DNA of 64,000 nucleotides from Lunularia cruciata (lineage: Eukaryota; Streptophyta; Marchantiopsida; Lunulariales; Lunulariaceae), in NCBI GenBank assembly GCA_948567375.1, contig OX419755.1:253001-317000 (forward strand), given 5' to 3'. Below, in pieces: positions 9,863 to 20,689 of the stretch; the stretch's first letter is position 1; every line of letters begins with the position of its first letter. The notes under the pieces were generated by a model. The model was not told the DNA's origin. It saw only the letters and a program-made list of their open reading frames with translations, and searched no databases. The translations under genes and the position numbers were made by a program.

Positions 9863-10591
9863 GTGACAAAAGACAAAGAAGTGCAACTCTATAAAAATCG
9901 AAACTGCAACGACGAAATGTCGAGCAATTTTCCTTTGCCGTTGAGGAGTCGTCTTGCAAGTGATCGGGGAAAGGGAAATAGAGTTGGACTTGTGTTAGTG
10001 CGCAAGGGAGAAGTCGCGAGAGAGAAATCTAGAGACAGTAAGAAAGCAGAAGAGATGGGAGGAGGGAAGAAGAACTCCGAATTTGCAGTGAGAAATCATG
10101 CAATTCGGAGATTAGATATAGTAGCGAGGATCCAAGTCTTGAGCCGACTTTGGATCACTTTTTTGGCATGAAATTGGAACGTAAGTTTTCCAGGATTCAT
10201 GACAGAAATTATCAAGAGTAAATGTCTCGATGGTCCCAAGGAAGAAGGGAAGAGAGGACATTTGGCTCGCTGGACAGAGTCAGATTGGAGACTCGTACTC
10301 AGGAAGGAGGCGGGTTCGGAGCAGGGAGCCACGTTCTTGGGGAAAGGAGAGATAGCCCAAGAAACGCAGGAGGTGAGAGATGCCTTCTCGTCAAAGAGGA
10401 CAAAGAATGGGTACAAAGTTGAGAGCTACAAAGACCCTGTGAGGAGAGGAATTGTGAGTGCACTAATGGCCAATTGTCTTCGGTTTCTAATACAAAGAAG
10501 AAATAGCGCTGCATTGTCTTCGGTTTCTAATGCAAGCCGAAGTAGAAACCGAAGACAATGCAGCGCTGGAAGACGAAGTACCAGTGCTTGA
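9863..10591 (+). pseudogene. U3-encoded protein, N-terminal part (solo LTR copy)
   Basis: Two overlapping-phase segments (9863-10171 and 10199-10591) parallel the better copy at 62383-63297. Conserved blocks are RLDIVARIQVLSRLWITFLA, FPGFMTEI, GPKEEGKRGHLARWTESDW and YKVESYKDPVRRGIVSALMA. After that block the copy departs from the others and runs into a perfect inverted repeat (10505-10567). The 'ARWTESDW ... YKVESY.DP' region is reminiscent of the putative plant transposon protein domain found in plant retroelements; this is recalled family knowledge, not a search result. Function unknown. Confidence 0.55.
10505..10567. repeat. Perfect 24-bp inverted repeat with 15-nt loop
   Basis: Left arm 10505-10528, loop 10529-10543, right arm 10544-10567; the arms are exact reverse complements over 24 nt. 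A further partial copy of the left arm (TGTCTTCGGTTTCTAATAC) lies just upstream at about 10477-10495. It replaces the segment that in other copies encodes the C-terminal half of the globular domain. Confidence 0.92.
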
Positions 10592-10800
10592 GGAGAAGAA
10601 GATCGCAGTACAGCGAGGAATTTGCTTGAGACGTAAGGTGAAGTGTGAAGCGGGACCGAGTAGAGTGAAGGAAGAGGTAGAAGAAAGCTCGGGTAGTGAG
10701 GCATCAATCCCGATACGAAGACTCCAAAGAAGAAGGTGAGTATCGAGAGAACACAAGGAAAGAAGAGAGACCACTCCGCAGGAGGACGAAGTTGCCAGTA

Positions 10801-11396
10801 ATGGAGTAGATTACCTGCAGACGGTAGTATGCCCGTTGTTGGTGAAGATGGAGAAGAAGAAGAAAGAGATGCAGTCTACTTGTCCAGAGGTAAAGACTGT
10901 GTTGCAGGTCTTATCAAGATTAGAAGAAGAAAACTGGGAGTTGAAGAAGAGTATAACCCGAGGTGAGGAAGAGAGAGAAGTATTGCGAGCGGAAGCAGTT
11001 GAGAAGAGTCAGGTAATCGAAGGCCTGAAGAGAGAAGTGAGTTATCGAGAAGATCTTGTGAGGAAGAGTGACATTGCAAGGGAGAGACAGGTAGCGGAGC
11101 ACAAAATCTTGAAGCAGCAGTTTGTTGATTCAAGAGTAGAACTTATCCATGCTATGGCAAGGGTAGCATCAAAGGATCAAGAGCTCGATCGAGTGATGGA
11201 GAGTATGGAGGAGAAGAAGCAACTTTGGCAACAAGAGTTGGCTGTGAGATATAGAGAAGAAGAGAGATTACGAGAATTACTTCGTAATCAGGAAGAGAAG
11301 GTTGGACAGAAGGAGAAAGAGAAGGAAGCGGTAAAGGCTGAATTCGAAGAAGAATTGGCGATGTACAGAGAGGACTGGCTTGCAGATCGGGAATGA
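10801..11396 (+). CDS. U3-encoded protein, long coiled-coil part (solo LTR copy)
   Basis: The longest uninterrupted copy of the coiled-coil section. It opens with DYLQTVVCPLLVKMEKKKKE, which matches YLSKVVTPLLELL at about 16160 and YLTKVVTPLLELL at about 63570. About 180 residues of heptad-like, Glu/Lys/Arg-rich sequence follow (LSRLEEENWELKKSI, EEKKQLWQQELAVRYREEER). It is a segment of the larger U3 frame rather than a complete gene. Coiled coils usually mediate oligomerisation; what it binds is unknown. It ends at a stop at 11394-11396. Confidence 0.55.
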
Positions 11397-11501
11397 GAAT
11401 GCAAGACAAGATTGGAGCCATTGAAGGAAATAGTCCTCAGAGTGAACACAATGTTAAGTACAGAGGCCAGCGTTTGAATTGAAGAGACGAGACTGCACGA
11501 G

Positions 11502-11933
11502 TTGAAATTGTTGGTGCAAGAGACGGGGCAAAGACAAGCGAAAGACACCGAGATGAACGCCTTGTTGATTAAATTGAGAACTCGTGTAGATAGGAAGATA
11601 TTAGAGGTAGAAGACAATATTGCGATTAGATTAGACTTAGTGAGAATAGAGTTAGAAAAGCTTCGGCAGGATGTTAAGGCAAAACCCGAAGTAGATAACA
11701 TAGGAATCCAAATGTCTTTGGAGTTGCCCTCAGAGACATTAGGGAAGAGTGGGTTGAACGATGAAGAGTTAGATAGACTACCCACTAGTGCAATTTCAGA
11801 TCAGGAAAGAGAATTGCTGGATATGGTAGAAGATGTAGGAGATCTGAAACCCAAGGAAAAGATAGTAGGAAGTAAGATTACTTCGGGTTCGGGTTTGAAA
11901 GCCGAGGAAGAAGTAGACATCGGATCGGATTAG
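11502..11933 (+). CDS. U3-encoded protein, C-terminal coiled-coil part (solo LTR copy)
   Basis: Continues the U3 frame after a short break: KLLVQETGQRQAKDTEMN, LIKLRTRVDRKILEVEDN, then an acidic tail ending KAEEEVDIGSD. The C terminus is conserved in the copies ending at 17276 (KANEEVDIGSE) and 57517 (KVKVDIRSE). The stop is 118 bp before the TACTTAA box. Conservation of both the C terminus and the spacing suggests that this is the true end of the encoded protein. Confidence 0.55.
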   Translation: MKLLVQETGQRQAKDTEMNALLIKLRTRVDRKILEVEDNIAIRLDLVRIELEKLRQDVKAKPEVDNIGIQMSLELPSETLGKSGLNDEELDRLPTSAISDQERELLDMVEDVGDLKPKEKIVGSKITSGSGLKAEEEVDIGSD

Positions 11934-12050
11934 TAACCGATTTGAGATTTGAAGGGGCAGATATGAAGAGGTGCATTGTCATTTTGGATCTGCAGGTTAG
12001 AACAATTGTTGTAGGAACGGTATAGTTGTTAGAACTGTTGATTGCTTCAC

Positions 12051-12057
12051 TACTTAA
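12051..12057 (+). promoter_or_regulatory. TATA-like box of the solo LTR
   Basis: TACTTAA, at the position of TATTTAA in B (17393-17399) and C (57638-57644). About 30 bp downstream all copies have TTGTTGTTC, a plausible transcription start. This splits the LTR into a U3 of about 2.5 kb and an R-U5 of about 670 bp. Confidence 0.5.
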
Positions 12058-12732
12058 GAGTGGCATTCGCAGAGAATTGTTGTTCAGTGCTCATTATTTC
12101 AGAGAATAGATAAAGCGAAGTGCTGTGAAGCAGTGCTCATTGCTTGAGCTAGATTCCGAGTATCAGCTTTGTGATTGTGTTTGTGAATGTTTGGAGAAAT
12201 TCAAAGTGCAAGTCAAAGTGTTTGTTGGATGTCGGATTCCACAGCCTTGATCTTCATTCTGTGTGTTTGATCTTGAGTGAAGTGCAATCGAAGCAATGCC
12301 TTGACAGATCTGAGAGGAATTGTAGTGTTGGTAGTATTTTGCATTTGTGAGTGCAATGCAAAGTTGATGTGAAGCAATTTCGATCGAGGAAGTTGTGCCT
12401 TCAGTGGAGGGGTGGAACACAATTCTGAGGCAAAGTTGTTTTGCAGTGAAGTGCCATTTTTGGGAGAGCCTGAATCATCACAATCAAGATTGTTTGGAAA
12501 GATTTGATGGAGTTGTGATTATGGAGTGTTAATTTGTGACAAGACTGCGAGTCAATGCTTGGTACTCTCTTCTGGGTGTGGTTTCTACCTGAGAGATTAA
12601 AGACACAACCAAGAAGAACTGACATTGTTGCTTTACTTTGTATTTGGACATTTCTGACTCGTATCTCTGCGGGAACGAACTTTACTTACCCGATTACCGC
12701 AAAAGTGATATTTGCCGGGTTGTCACAATGCT

Positions 12733-14262
12733 TGCAAGGAATTTCACCACTACCTGCTGGGATACGAGTTTGTCTTCTATGTTGAGCATTATGCATTGCA
12801 ACATTTGGTCAAGAAGGCAGATTTGTCCATGCAAATTGCAAGATGGATCTTGTTGTTACAAAAATTCACATACACTGCACAAGTAGGGAAAGGAGCTTTG
12901 CATTCAAATGCGGACTTCTTATCCAAGTTAGAAACTCAAGACCAAGACTTGGAAGTTGATGATCGGTTTCCTAATGAAGAGCTATATCATCTGATGGCTG
13001 TTTGAAGTATGAGGTATGCGACCAAATATCACTATCTGCATACATGTCATTGTCTTGAGGGGCTAGACCCGGAGCAGAGTGCAGTCTTCCTCCGGAAGAT
13101 GGGATTGTACCAATTAAAACACAACATTTTGTTTAAGATGGGCAAAGATGAAGTACTTTGGAGATGTTTGGAGGCATACAAAGTCGGAGAAGTCATTGAA
13201 TCCTTACACTCTGAAGCATTGGGAGGACACTATGCCCTGAAAAATACGGTGAAGAAAATCCTTTCAGTAGGGTATTGGTGGCCTATAATGTATAAAGATA
13301 CTTATGCCCATATTTGAAGTTGTGATGCCTGTCAAAGAACAAAGAAACCGATGGCGACTTCCCAGTTGCCTTTGAAACCAATTTTGGCATTGGCCCTATT
13401 TGAGAAATGGGGTATTGATTTTGTGGGTCCCATTCAACCAGTGACTAGAATCACAAGGAAGAGATACATCTTAGTATGCACTGATTATGCAACCAAGATG
13501 GTAGAAGCGGAGGCAACACAAAGAGATGATGCGGAAATAGTTGCAGAATTTTTCTTCTAAAACATCATTTCCCATTATGGGTATCCTTTGGAATTGGTCA
13601 ATGATCAGGGAACTCATTTTTTGAACTCAATGGTGGAAGGGAATCGTTAACCAAGTACTTCCAAATTAAACATTGGAAGACCACAACCCAAAAGAAAATG
13701 AACTCACGGAGAAGGCCAACGGATTGTTGTGCAAAATTTTGAATAAGGTTATAGTCAATTATGCCTACAACTAAGACACAAAGTTACCTATAGCTTTGTG
13801 GGCATATAGAACAATTGGAAAGATTACTACCAAGCAAACTCCTTATTTCCTGACATACGGATTGCATCCCATACTACCAGTTGAATTTGAAGTACCAACA
13901 TATCGGATTCTTTGTGAAGAATGATTGTCGGAGGAAGAAAGCCAGAATCTTTGGATCCATCAATTGATGTGGTTAGAAGAGAAAAGGGACAATGCAATGC
14001 AAACCACAAAGGAAGTCCAAGAACAGCGAAAGGTCAGGCTTGATAAAAGAATCAAGCATGTGGCTGTTCAGGATGGGGACTTGGTATTGTTATATGACAA
14101 TTGTCACATATTTTTTCCAAGGAAACTACATTTGACGTGGATGGGGCCATACTGTGCTATGCACCTATATGCCAATGGCTCTATTCAACTTGCAGACCTG
14201 GATGGCAATCCTTTTGCCACTTGAGTAAACGGGAGGAGGGTTAGAAAATATTGGACCACGGA
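12733..14262 (+). pseudogene. Element B RNase H (end) and integrase
   Basis: The RNase H tail reads FHHYLLGYEFVFYVEHYALQ and ARWILLLQKFTYTAQV, ending HSNADFLSKLE (12733-12960). The integrase zinc region is LHSEALGGHYALK with SCDACQRTK (13205-13345). The core has KWGIDFVGPI (first Asp, near 13412), LVNDQGTHFLNS (second Asp, near 13597) and TEKANGLL (Glu, near 13710). The tail has LVLLYDNCHIF and LHLTWMGPY, a GPY-type C terminus. Stops at 13004, 13316 and 13558 and a frameshift near 13630 inactivate it. The catalytic Asp, Asp and Glu residues themselves are retained. Confidence 0.88.
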
Positions 14263-14322
14263 CCCGACCTTGTATAAAGAACCGGTTGTCGGTGTTCGCG
14301 GGGATGCTCACATTTGAGCCGC

Positions 14323-14344
14323 GGGGGGGGGGGAGAGAGAGTTG
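14323..14344 (+). promoter_or_regulatory. Polypurine tract of element B
   Basis: Eleven G followed by AGAGAGAG and GTTG, directly before the LTR start TGTGGTGCACAC at 14347. Purine tracts prime plus-strand synthesis and define the U3 boundary. Its position before the protein-coding U3 places that frame inside the LTR. Confidence 0.75.
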
Positions 14345-14949
14345 TATGTGGTGCACACATTTTTTGTTTATTTGGGAGAAGAAGTAAACAAAGAAAGCTG
14401 AATTGTGAAAGAAGGAATGGACGGGAGTGACTTTGGAGGAAATCCGAAGAAGTCAAGATCGGATCCGATGATGGAGGTACACAGGAGAGAGGTACAAAGA
14501 AATAAGTCCAAAGAGCATCATCTTTGGATTGGGAAGTGAAGGCTGCTACAAAGACCATCTAACAACCTTGGTACGTAGCAATAAAGTACACTTCAAGAAA
14601 CAATGGAGGCAAAAGAAGCATGTCTTGATAGTGACAAGATAGCAACACACAGAAGAAGTGGAAGTTGATTTTGAAATTGACTAAAGAATGATTGCAATTT
14701 GGAGTAATATAAAATTGCAATTGCACAGGGACAAGTTGAATATATCAAGTACATTTCCAATCCCTCTGAGTAGTTGTCCTGCAGTAATGCGTGTCAAGAA
14801 GCCAATTGAGAGTGAAATTTTCCAAAATCTAGAAGAGGTTAGAGTGTCTCGTCCAAGAGAAGGAATAGTTTTCCAATGCCAAAGAACAAGAGAGTAGATC
14901 ATGGCAAAGAAGGTCATGAATGCTTTGGCAGTGCAAATTTTCACAATTC

Positions 14950-17278
14950 ATAGGTTAGACGTTGTAGAAGGATCGAAGTCTTGAACAGACTTTGTATTAC
15001 CTTTTTAGCATGGAATTGGGATTTCAGTTTCCTAGGAGTCATGGCAGAGATAGCTGCCAACAATTGTGAGGAAGGCCCCAAAGTCAAGGGAAAGAGGGGA
15101 AATCCGGCTTGATGGACTGAGTTGGATTGGAGGTTAGTGTTGGGGAAGGAAGCAGGAGAACCGACGGCGATCACCTTCCATCAGAAGTGTGATGTTGCAA
15201 AGGAGATGGTGGAGATCCAAAATTTGTTCTTTGCTCCGTGTACAACAAATGGTTACAAGGTGGAGTCCTATCAAGACCCGATTAAATAAAGTATCGTGAT
15301 TACAATAATAGCTATGTTCAAACCAAAACAAAAAACTTATGTGAATATGCAACAGGTAGTCTTTTTCCACCGGATGTTTGCAAGAGTGAAGGTGAACTGG
15401 GTGAAGTGTTTTCACCAATGAACAAGGCAGATGGTGGTCAATTGGAGGACAGGTTTGCCTCCACATTATTTCACACCATTGTAGCACACTTCTACTTTGG
15501 GTTGAACTTGTTGACAATAGAGGAGAGGCGTTGCATGGTGTCGTATTTCCATCCTGATTTGAGACAGGAAGCGGATGAAGAAGAACAACAATATATGACA
15601 CACTTGCAAGCCAGTGATGACCACTTCTTGAGAAAGGGACAATGGAAGTTGGAAGAAGTCACAAGTCCAAAGAAGAAGAGGCGCAATAAACCCAAAGATG
15701 CACGGTCACCTCCAGCACAAAGGAAGACCCAAAGACTGGTTCTACAGAGGAAGAAGATGGTGATGGAAGCATCATCGAAAACCGAGTCTAAAGGGGAGGT
15801 AGAGTCTTGAGGAGAGGACTTAGAAGAAGACGAATCCACTTTACAAAGTGAAGAATCCGGAAGTGAGAGTGAGGGGGAACACAAGGTTTAGCAATTGGTT
15901 GGAGTGAGTGAAACTTGTCATGCGATGATTGATAGTGTACCAGGAAAGAAGAATCATTGTGTAGCCTTGGTGGAGGAAGGGAAGGAGGCTGAAAGATGGA
16001 AGGAGTATCCTACGGGGCCGAGTTCAGTAGGTAAGGAAGAAGAAAGATCGGAAGTAGTATCTCTAAAGATACAAAGATCACGACTTTGGCAAAAGGAGCC
16101 AATGGAAGAGGTTAAGTATGAAGATAGGGCCAAAGATGAAGAGAACTTTGGCGGAATACAATACCTATCAAAGGTTGTCACTCCATTGTTGGAACTGTTG
16201 AAGGAGCACCAAAAGGTAATTCCCCAAGATTGTATGAACGTGACAAATGAGTTGCAGGTAGTGAAGTATCTGCTGGTTGAAGTGTAGGGGTTGCAGGAAC
16301 GAGTAGTCCAAGAGATGAGGAAGTTGAAAAACTTTGGGTGGATGCAGTCTTGAAGAAGAAGACTTTCAAGAAGTTGCAAGAGAGTTTTGAGTCAAGAAGT
16401 AAGGAGTTGCAGAAGCAAGCCAAAGAATTGAAAGAGCAGGCAATGTTGATGACCAAGATGAAAGAGGAGGTCAGTGATGTGCGCATCGAGAGTATTCATG
16501 TGAAGGCGATGGGCACAATAATGGAGTAGGAGTTGGAAAGCTTGAGGAAGAGTGCAGTTGGGAAGGATCAAGCATGGCAAAGAGAGTTGGCGGTCAAGCA
16601 TCAAGAAGAAGAAAGATTGCACAAGCTGGTACAAAGTGCTGAGTTATAGAGTTCATAATATGTGGAGGAGAAGAAGCTGCTCGCTGCTAAGTACAAAGAT
16701 GAGTTGAAGATGTACCGTGAAGAGTTGACGGTAGAGCGATCTCGAGGTTATGAGTCGGAATCAGTAGGAGAAGTTGCAGGAAAGTTATGAGCAATCTTGA
16801 GCACAGAGACAGAAGGGAGATTGGAAGAAGCACGTCTACATGAGTTAAAGTTGCTTGTGTTGGAAACTCGGAAGAGAAAAGCCAAAGATGTGGATATGAA
16901 CACTTTGCTGATCCAATTAAGGGAGCAAGTAGATCAAAAGATGTTAGAAGTAGGAAACAATGTCAGTCTTAGATTAGATTTAGTCAAGTCAAAGTTAGAG
17001 CAAATCAGGAATAATGTGACAGTGGAAAGGAAGTCCGATGTTGTAGAGGTAGGAATTCAGGTGTCTTTGGACTTGTTATTTGAGACATTAGAGAAGAGTG
17101 GGTCGAAAGATAAAGAAGTAGATGAATTACCCAAGACCTCAATTGTAGATTGTAGAGAAGAAGTAGTGGAAGCAGTGAAGAAATTAGTAGAATTAGATAT
17201 ACTCAAAGAAGGAGAAGTAGTAGGAAGATCATTGGGTTTGAAAGCCAATGAGGAGGTTGACATCGGATCGGAGTAGTA
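14950..17278 (+). pseudogene. U3-encoded protein, copy in B 3' LTR
   Basis: Collinear with 62340-63640: FLGVMAEIAANN-like start near 15030, GGQLEDRFASTLFHTIVAHF and FGLNLLTIEERRCM (15430-15540), a basic linker with PKKKRRNKPKDARS, then YPTGPSSVGKEEERSEVVSL and YLSKVVTPLLELLKEHQ (15990-16210). A long coiled coil follows (16338-16760), and a C-terminal part ends KANEEVDIGSE (17276). At least six stops or frameshifts interrupt it. Position and order match the other copies, and its final stop is 117 bp before the TATTTAA box. Confidence 0.6.
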
Positions 17279-17392
17279 ATAGTTTTGAGATTTGAAGAGG
17301 CATATATGAAGGGTTGCATTATCAGTTTGGATCTGCAGGTTAGAAGAGTTGTTGTAGAATGGTATTTTTGTTAGAACTGTCATTTGCTTCAC

Positions 17393-17399
17393 TATTTAA
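17393..17399 (+). promoter_or_regulatory. TATA box of the B 3' LTR
   Basis: TATTTAA, followed by GAGTGACATTC and, about 30 bp on, TTGTTGTTCAATATTC, shared with the other family copies. Confidence 0.55.
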
Positions 17400-18070
17400 G
17401 AGTGACATTCATAGTGAATTGTTGTTCAATATTCATATTTTTGAAGATAGATAAAGTGAAGTGCTGTTTTTAGTGCTTGTCACTTGAGCTTGATTCCGAG
17501 TATCAATTCTATGTTTGTGTTTGTGAGTGTTGGGAGAATTTTTGAGCAAGTCAGTATGTCTATGGATGTTGGATTCCGCAACCTTGATCTTCATTTTGTG
17601 TGTGTGTGTGATCTTGAGTGAAGTGCAATCGGAGCAATGCCTTGAAAGATCTAAGAGGAATTGTAGTGTTGGTAGTATTTTGCATTTGTGAGTGCAGTGC
17701 AAAGTTGATGTGAAGCAATTTTGGTCAAGGAACTTGTGCCTTCAGTGGAGGGGTGGAATGCAATTCTGAGGTGAAGTTGGTTTCACAGTGAAGTGCTGTC
17801 TTTGGGAGAATCTGAATCATCACAATCAAGAGTTGTTTGGACAAAATTTTCTATGTTGTGATTAAGGAGTGTATGAGTGACGAGTTGTCAAGATTGTGAG
17901 CTTGTTACTCTCTTCTGGGTGTGGTTTCTACCTGAGAGATTAAAGACATAACCAAGAAGAACTAAAATTGTTACTTTGCTTTGTATTTAGAAATTTCTGA
18001 ATTGTATCTCTGTAGGAACAAACTTTACTTACCCGATTATCGCAAAAGTAATATTTGCCGGGTTGTCACA

Positions 18071-18466
18071 GAGGCATCCCATGATGCTTGAAGACATTTT
18101 TAAAGTAGACTTGGACCAATGTTGGAGCATCCCTTGTATCAAAGGTTGGTGCCAAATGGATTTTCCTACTAAGCTTATCAACAAACACCACAATTGTTGT
18201 GTGACCTTGCTTTGTCTTGGGCAAGGATGTGATGAGATCTAAGCTCATATGTTCCCATCAAGTAGATAGAATTGGAATTGGTTGAAGGAGTCCACTTGGT
18301 TTTTGGTTATTGGCCTTGTTACATTGGTAGCTCTCACAAGATCAAACAAACTCTTGAACCTCTCATGCCATGTTGGGCCACCACCATTACCATTGCAGGT
18401 ACCCAAGGTCTTGTCCACACCCATGTGACTAAAAAATGGTAAGTCATGGGCTCCTTGAAGACACAT
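18071..18466 (-). pseudogene. Element G integrase, N-terminal half
   Basis: The zinc-binding segment (18245-18466) keeps HMGVDKTL, and the catalytic core begins MSLDLITSLPKTKQGHTTIV (first Asp present), typical of chromovirus integrases. It is truncated at KHHGMP by the B insertion. Confidence 0.75.
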
Positions 18467-18826
18467 AAGTTGTATATCATCCTTGGCTAGAACATAGATC
18501 TGGTTCTCATAGAATAAAAGGCCTTACTCGAAGGAGAAGGTGTTGTATTCTTTGTCATATGTTGCAAGACAACCTTTTACCATCTAAAAGAAGGGGCCTT
18601 GTTATAAAGCAGTCCTAAACTTGGTTTGGACTTTTGAGTCAATTAACACCATCATAATTACTGCTGTGATGAGAGAAAGAGTCTTCAAATCAGGTCATCA
18701 TGATAGGGCATTGGAGATGACATAGAAAATATCAGTTTTGCACTCAAGTTTGATATCAAACAATTGTAGTTGTTTCTCCCATTGATGATGTTTACTCTTC
18801 ATGTGCTCCAAATGTAATATTTATAA

Positions 18827-19111
18827 TCAGGGTTTGTGATCTGTTCCCATGATCACTTGTTTCCCCAAGAGATAATGCCTCCATACCTTGGTGGCATACA
18901 CTATTGTTAGTTGTTCTTTATCTTGAGCAAAATAATTCTTTTTTGCATTGTTTAGTTGGCAAGATACAAAGGCAATGGGATGTAATCTATCTGGAAATTC
19001 TTGCCACAACAAAACTCCAATGTTAAACTTATAATCATCAAAATCAACTACACAAGGTAGTTGAGGATCATATGGTTGAAGAATTGGTCTTGAAAACACC
19101 ATATGTTTCAT
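18827..19111 (-). pseudogene. Element G RNase H
   Basis: An open 94-codon stretch with VDFDDYKFNIGVLLWQ, IAFVSCQLNNAKKNYFAQDKEQL and QVIMGTDHKP, matching the acidic residues of Gypsy RNase H. Both neighbouring segments are in other frames. Confidence 0.75.
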
Positions 19112-19239
19112 TTTCTAAAATACTTCTTTGTACTTGGTGGTCCATTGAAAGCTTGAGATCTTCTCCAAGAGATTGGTCAATGGTGCGGCCACATGAGCAT
19201 AGTAGCGGATGAACCAATGATAAAAACCTTGCAAATCCA

Positions 19240-19890
19240 TTAAATGCATGCATTTCTATGGCATCCTTTAGAGTTGGCCAATAAAAATAGCTTTGATTTC
19301 TCCTCTTCTATCTTGATCCTCTTTGATGAGATCTTATGACCCAAGAAGATAACTTCCTTTTGCCAGAGGGCACACTTTGACTTCTTGAGTAAAAATTCTA
19401 TTGACATAGTCATCTTAGGACTCATTGCACATGATTTTGTGCGTTCTACCTCATCTTGCTATAGATTAAAATATCATCCAAGAACACCACCATGTATTGA
19501 TCCAATAGCCCATCCAACACTTGATGCATTTGATCCATGAAGACAATTGGAGCATTAGTGATCCCAAAAGGTTGAATTGTTCATCTAAAATGCCCATATC
19601 TTGTGCTAAAGGTATACTATTTTGCATATCCTCTCTATCAATGAGAATGTACTTAAATCCAATTTGGAGATCCAACTTGGAGAAGTATCATGCTCCACTC
19701 AATTGATCTAGCAAGTCATTAATTCAAGGAAAGGGATATATATTTTTTATTGTTTGTTTATTGAGGCCATGGTAATCAATACAAAAGCAAAGTCTCCCAT
19801 CTTTCTTTGGGACAAATAATACCAGTGCTCCCTAAGGAGATATACTATGTTGTATCAAATCCTTCTCTAACAACTCCATCAATGTTGTTT
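19240..19890 (-). pseudogene. Element G reverse transcriptase
   Basis: The catalytic motif FLDDILIY is readable at 19465-19485. Downstream, ALWQKEVIFLGHKISSKRI (19320-19400) is the usual post-catalytic stretch. Upstream, MDLQIGFKYILI (19640-19675) precedes the fingers and palm. Frames change several times. The RT is of the chromovirus kind, like that of element D but clearly diverged. Confidence 0.75.
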
Positions 19891-20455
19891 AAAGCTCCTC
19901 CAACTCCTTTGATGAGAATTGATAGATTGGTCTACTCATTGGAGTACTTCCTAGCAATAACTCAATCTTGAGGGGCATACCACAATTTGAGTCTAGACCC
20001 TTCAACAAATATCCAAAAAAATATATGCAAACTCTTGAACTATTTGATCAACTATAGCTTGATGAGACTTTTGGCTCTCATTATATTCTCCACACAATTG
20101 GCTTGATCCACATTGCAAAAATAAGAATATCTTCCTCCAAAGCTTGCTTGATGGCTACTTTACTAACAAACTTCCCATCTTGGGACTGACTATTCTTAGG
20201 TGTCTTACTCAAAGGTGTTGGTCGGATAACCTAATATGTAACTCTTACCTTGGTGTTGTATTTGAATTTGTAGTTGGGTCCAATCAAATTGAACCTTATG
20301 AAATTCTAGCCAAGGTAACCTAGAATGACATCATAGTGTAGAGGTGCCACTACAAACCTCATACACTCCAAATACTCCTTCTCAATCTTAAATGTAATAG
20401 GATGAGGTATGAAAATGCATAACCCTTTCTACAATCTACTATCATCAATCTACTT

Positions 20456-20680
20456 TCAAATATTGATAAGAATACCTAATTTCTTTGTTAATTGCATGTA
20501 CATGCAATTCTCTAAACTTCTAAAATCAATTGATATCCTAGAACCATGATCATACCTTGCAAGTGAAGTATACTTGCATAGGTCAAGTCTTAAATCCCAT
20601 TGAAACTGATCAAGTTCATGATAGGTGACTTGAACTATCCTATTGGGATTCTTTGTTTCCTTGATCATCATGCTCCACAA
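20456..20680 (-). pseudogene. Element G protease-like fragment
   Basis: Contains YDHGSRISIDFRSLENCMYM and TKKLGI, which resemble the retropepsin pattern of an acidic-Ser-Gly active site followed by 'xxFIxxxxAxKLGL'. The active site reads DHG. The identification rests on position between gag and RT as much as on sequence. Confidence 0.4.
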
Positions 20681-20689
20681 ATTCTATTT

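Larger units (their letters stand above)
9504..12727 (+). mobile_element. Solo LTR of the big-LTR Gypsy family (3,224 bp), TSD ATGCT
   Basis: Starts TGTGGTGCCCACATTTTTTG and ends GGGTTGTCACA. It is flanked by ATGCT at 9499-9503 and 12728-12732, a perfect 5-bp target duplication, and has no internal region, so it is a solo LTR left by LTR-LTR recombination. It is inserted in the RNase H of element B, which belongs to the same family. It contains a protein-coding frame upstream of a TACTTAA box (12051-12057), and aligns by blocks with the LTRs at 14347-18070, 37982-43630, 55757-58329 and 61737-63746. Confidence 0.88.
14347..18070 (+). repeat. Element B 3' LTR (3,724 bp) with embedded coding frame
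   Basis: Starts TGTGGTGCACACATTTTTTG and ends GGGTTGTCACA, after which element G sequence begins (18071). It aligns in blocks with the solo LTR and with the C-element LTRs. The order inside is U3 with a roughly 2.3 kb decayed coding frame, TATTTAA box at 17393, then R-U5 (671 bp after the box). The R-U5 contains GTGTGGTTTCTACCTGAGAG and ACCAAGAAGAACT blocks conserved in all copies. Confidence 0.88.

Noticed and set aside
10426-10774. Minus-strand frames across the 24-bp inverted repeat
   Set aside because: Mirror effect of the palindrome and of the coding plus strand; no domains.
9504-12727. Initial idea that the coiled-coil frames are the gag of element B
   Set aside because: They lie after the polypurine tract and inside TSD-bounded LTRs, and the true gag with zinc knuckles is found elsewhere (50765-51513 in C).
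9504-14347. Initial idea that 9504-12727 is the 5' LTR of element B
   Set aside because: It has its own perfect TSD (ATGCT), lacks a PBS after it, and B's RNase H continues across it, so it is a solo LTR.
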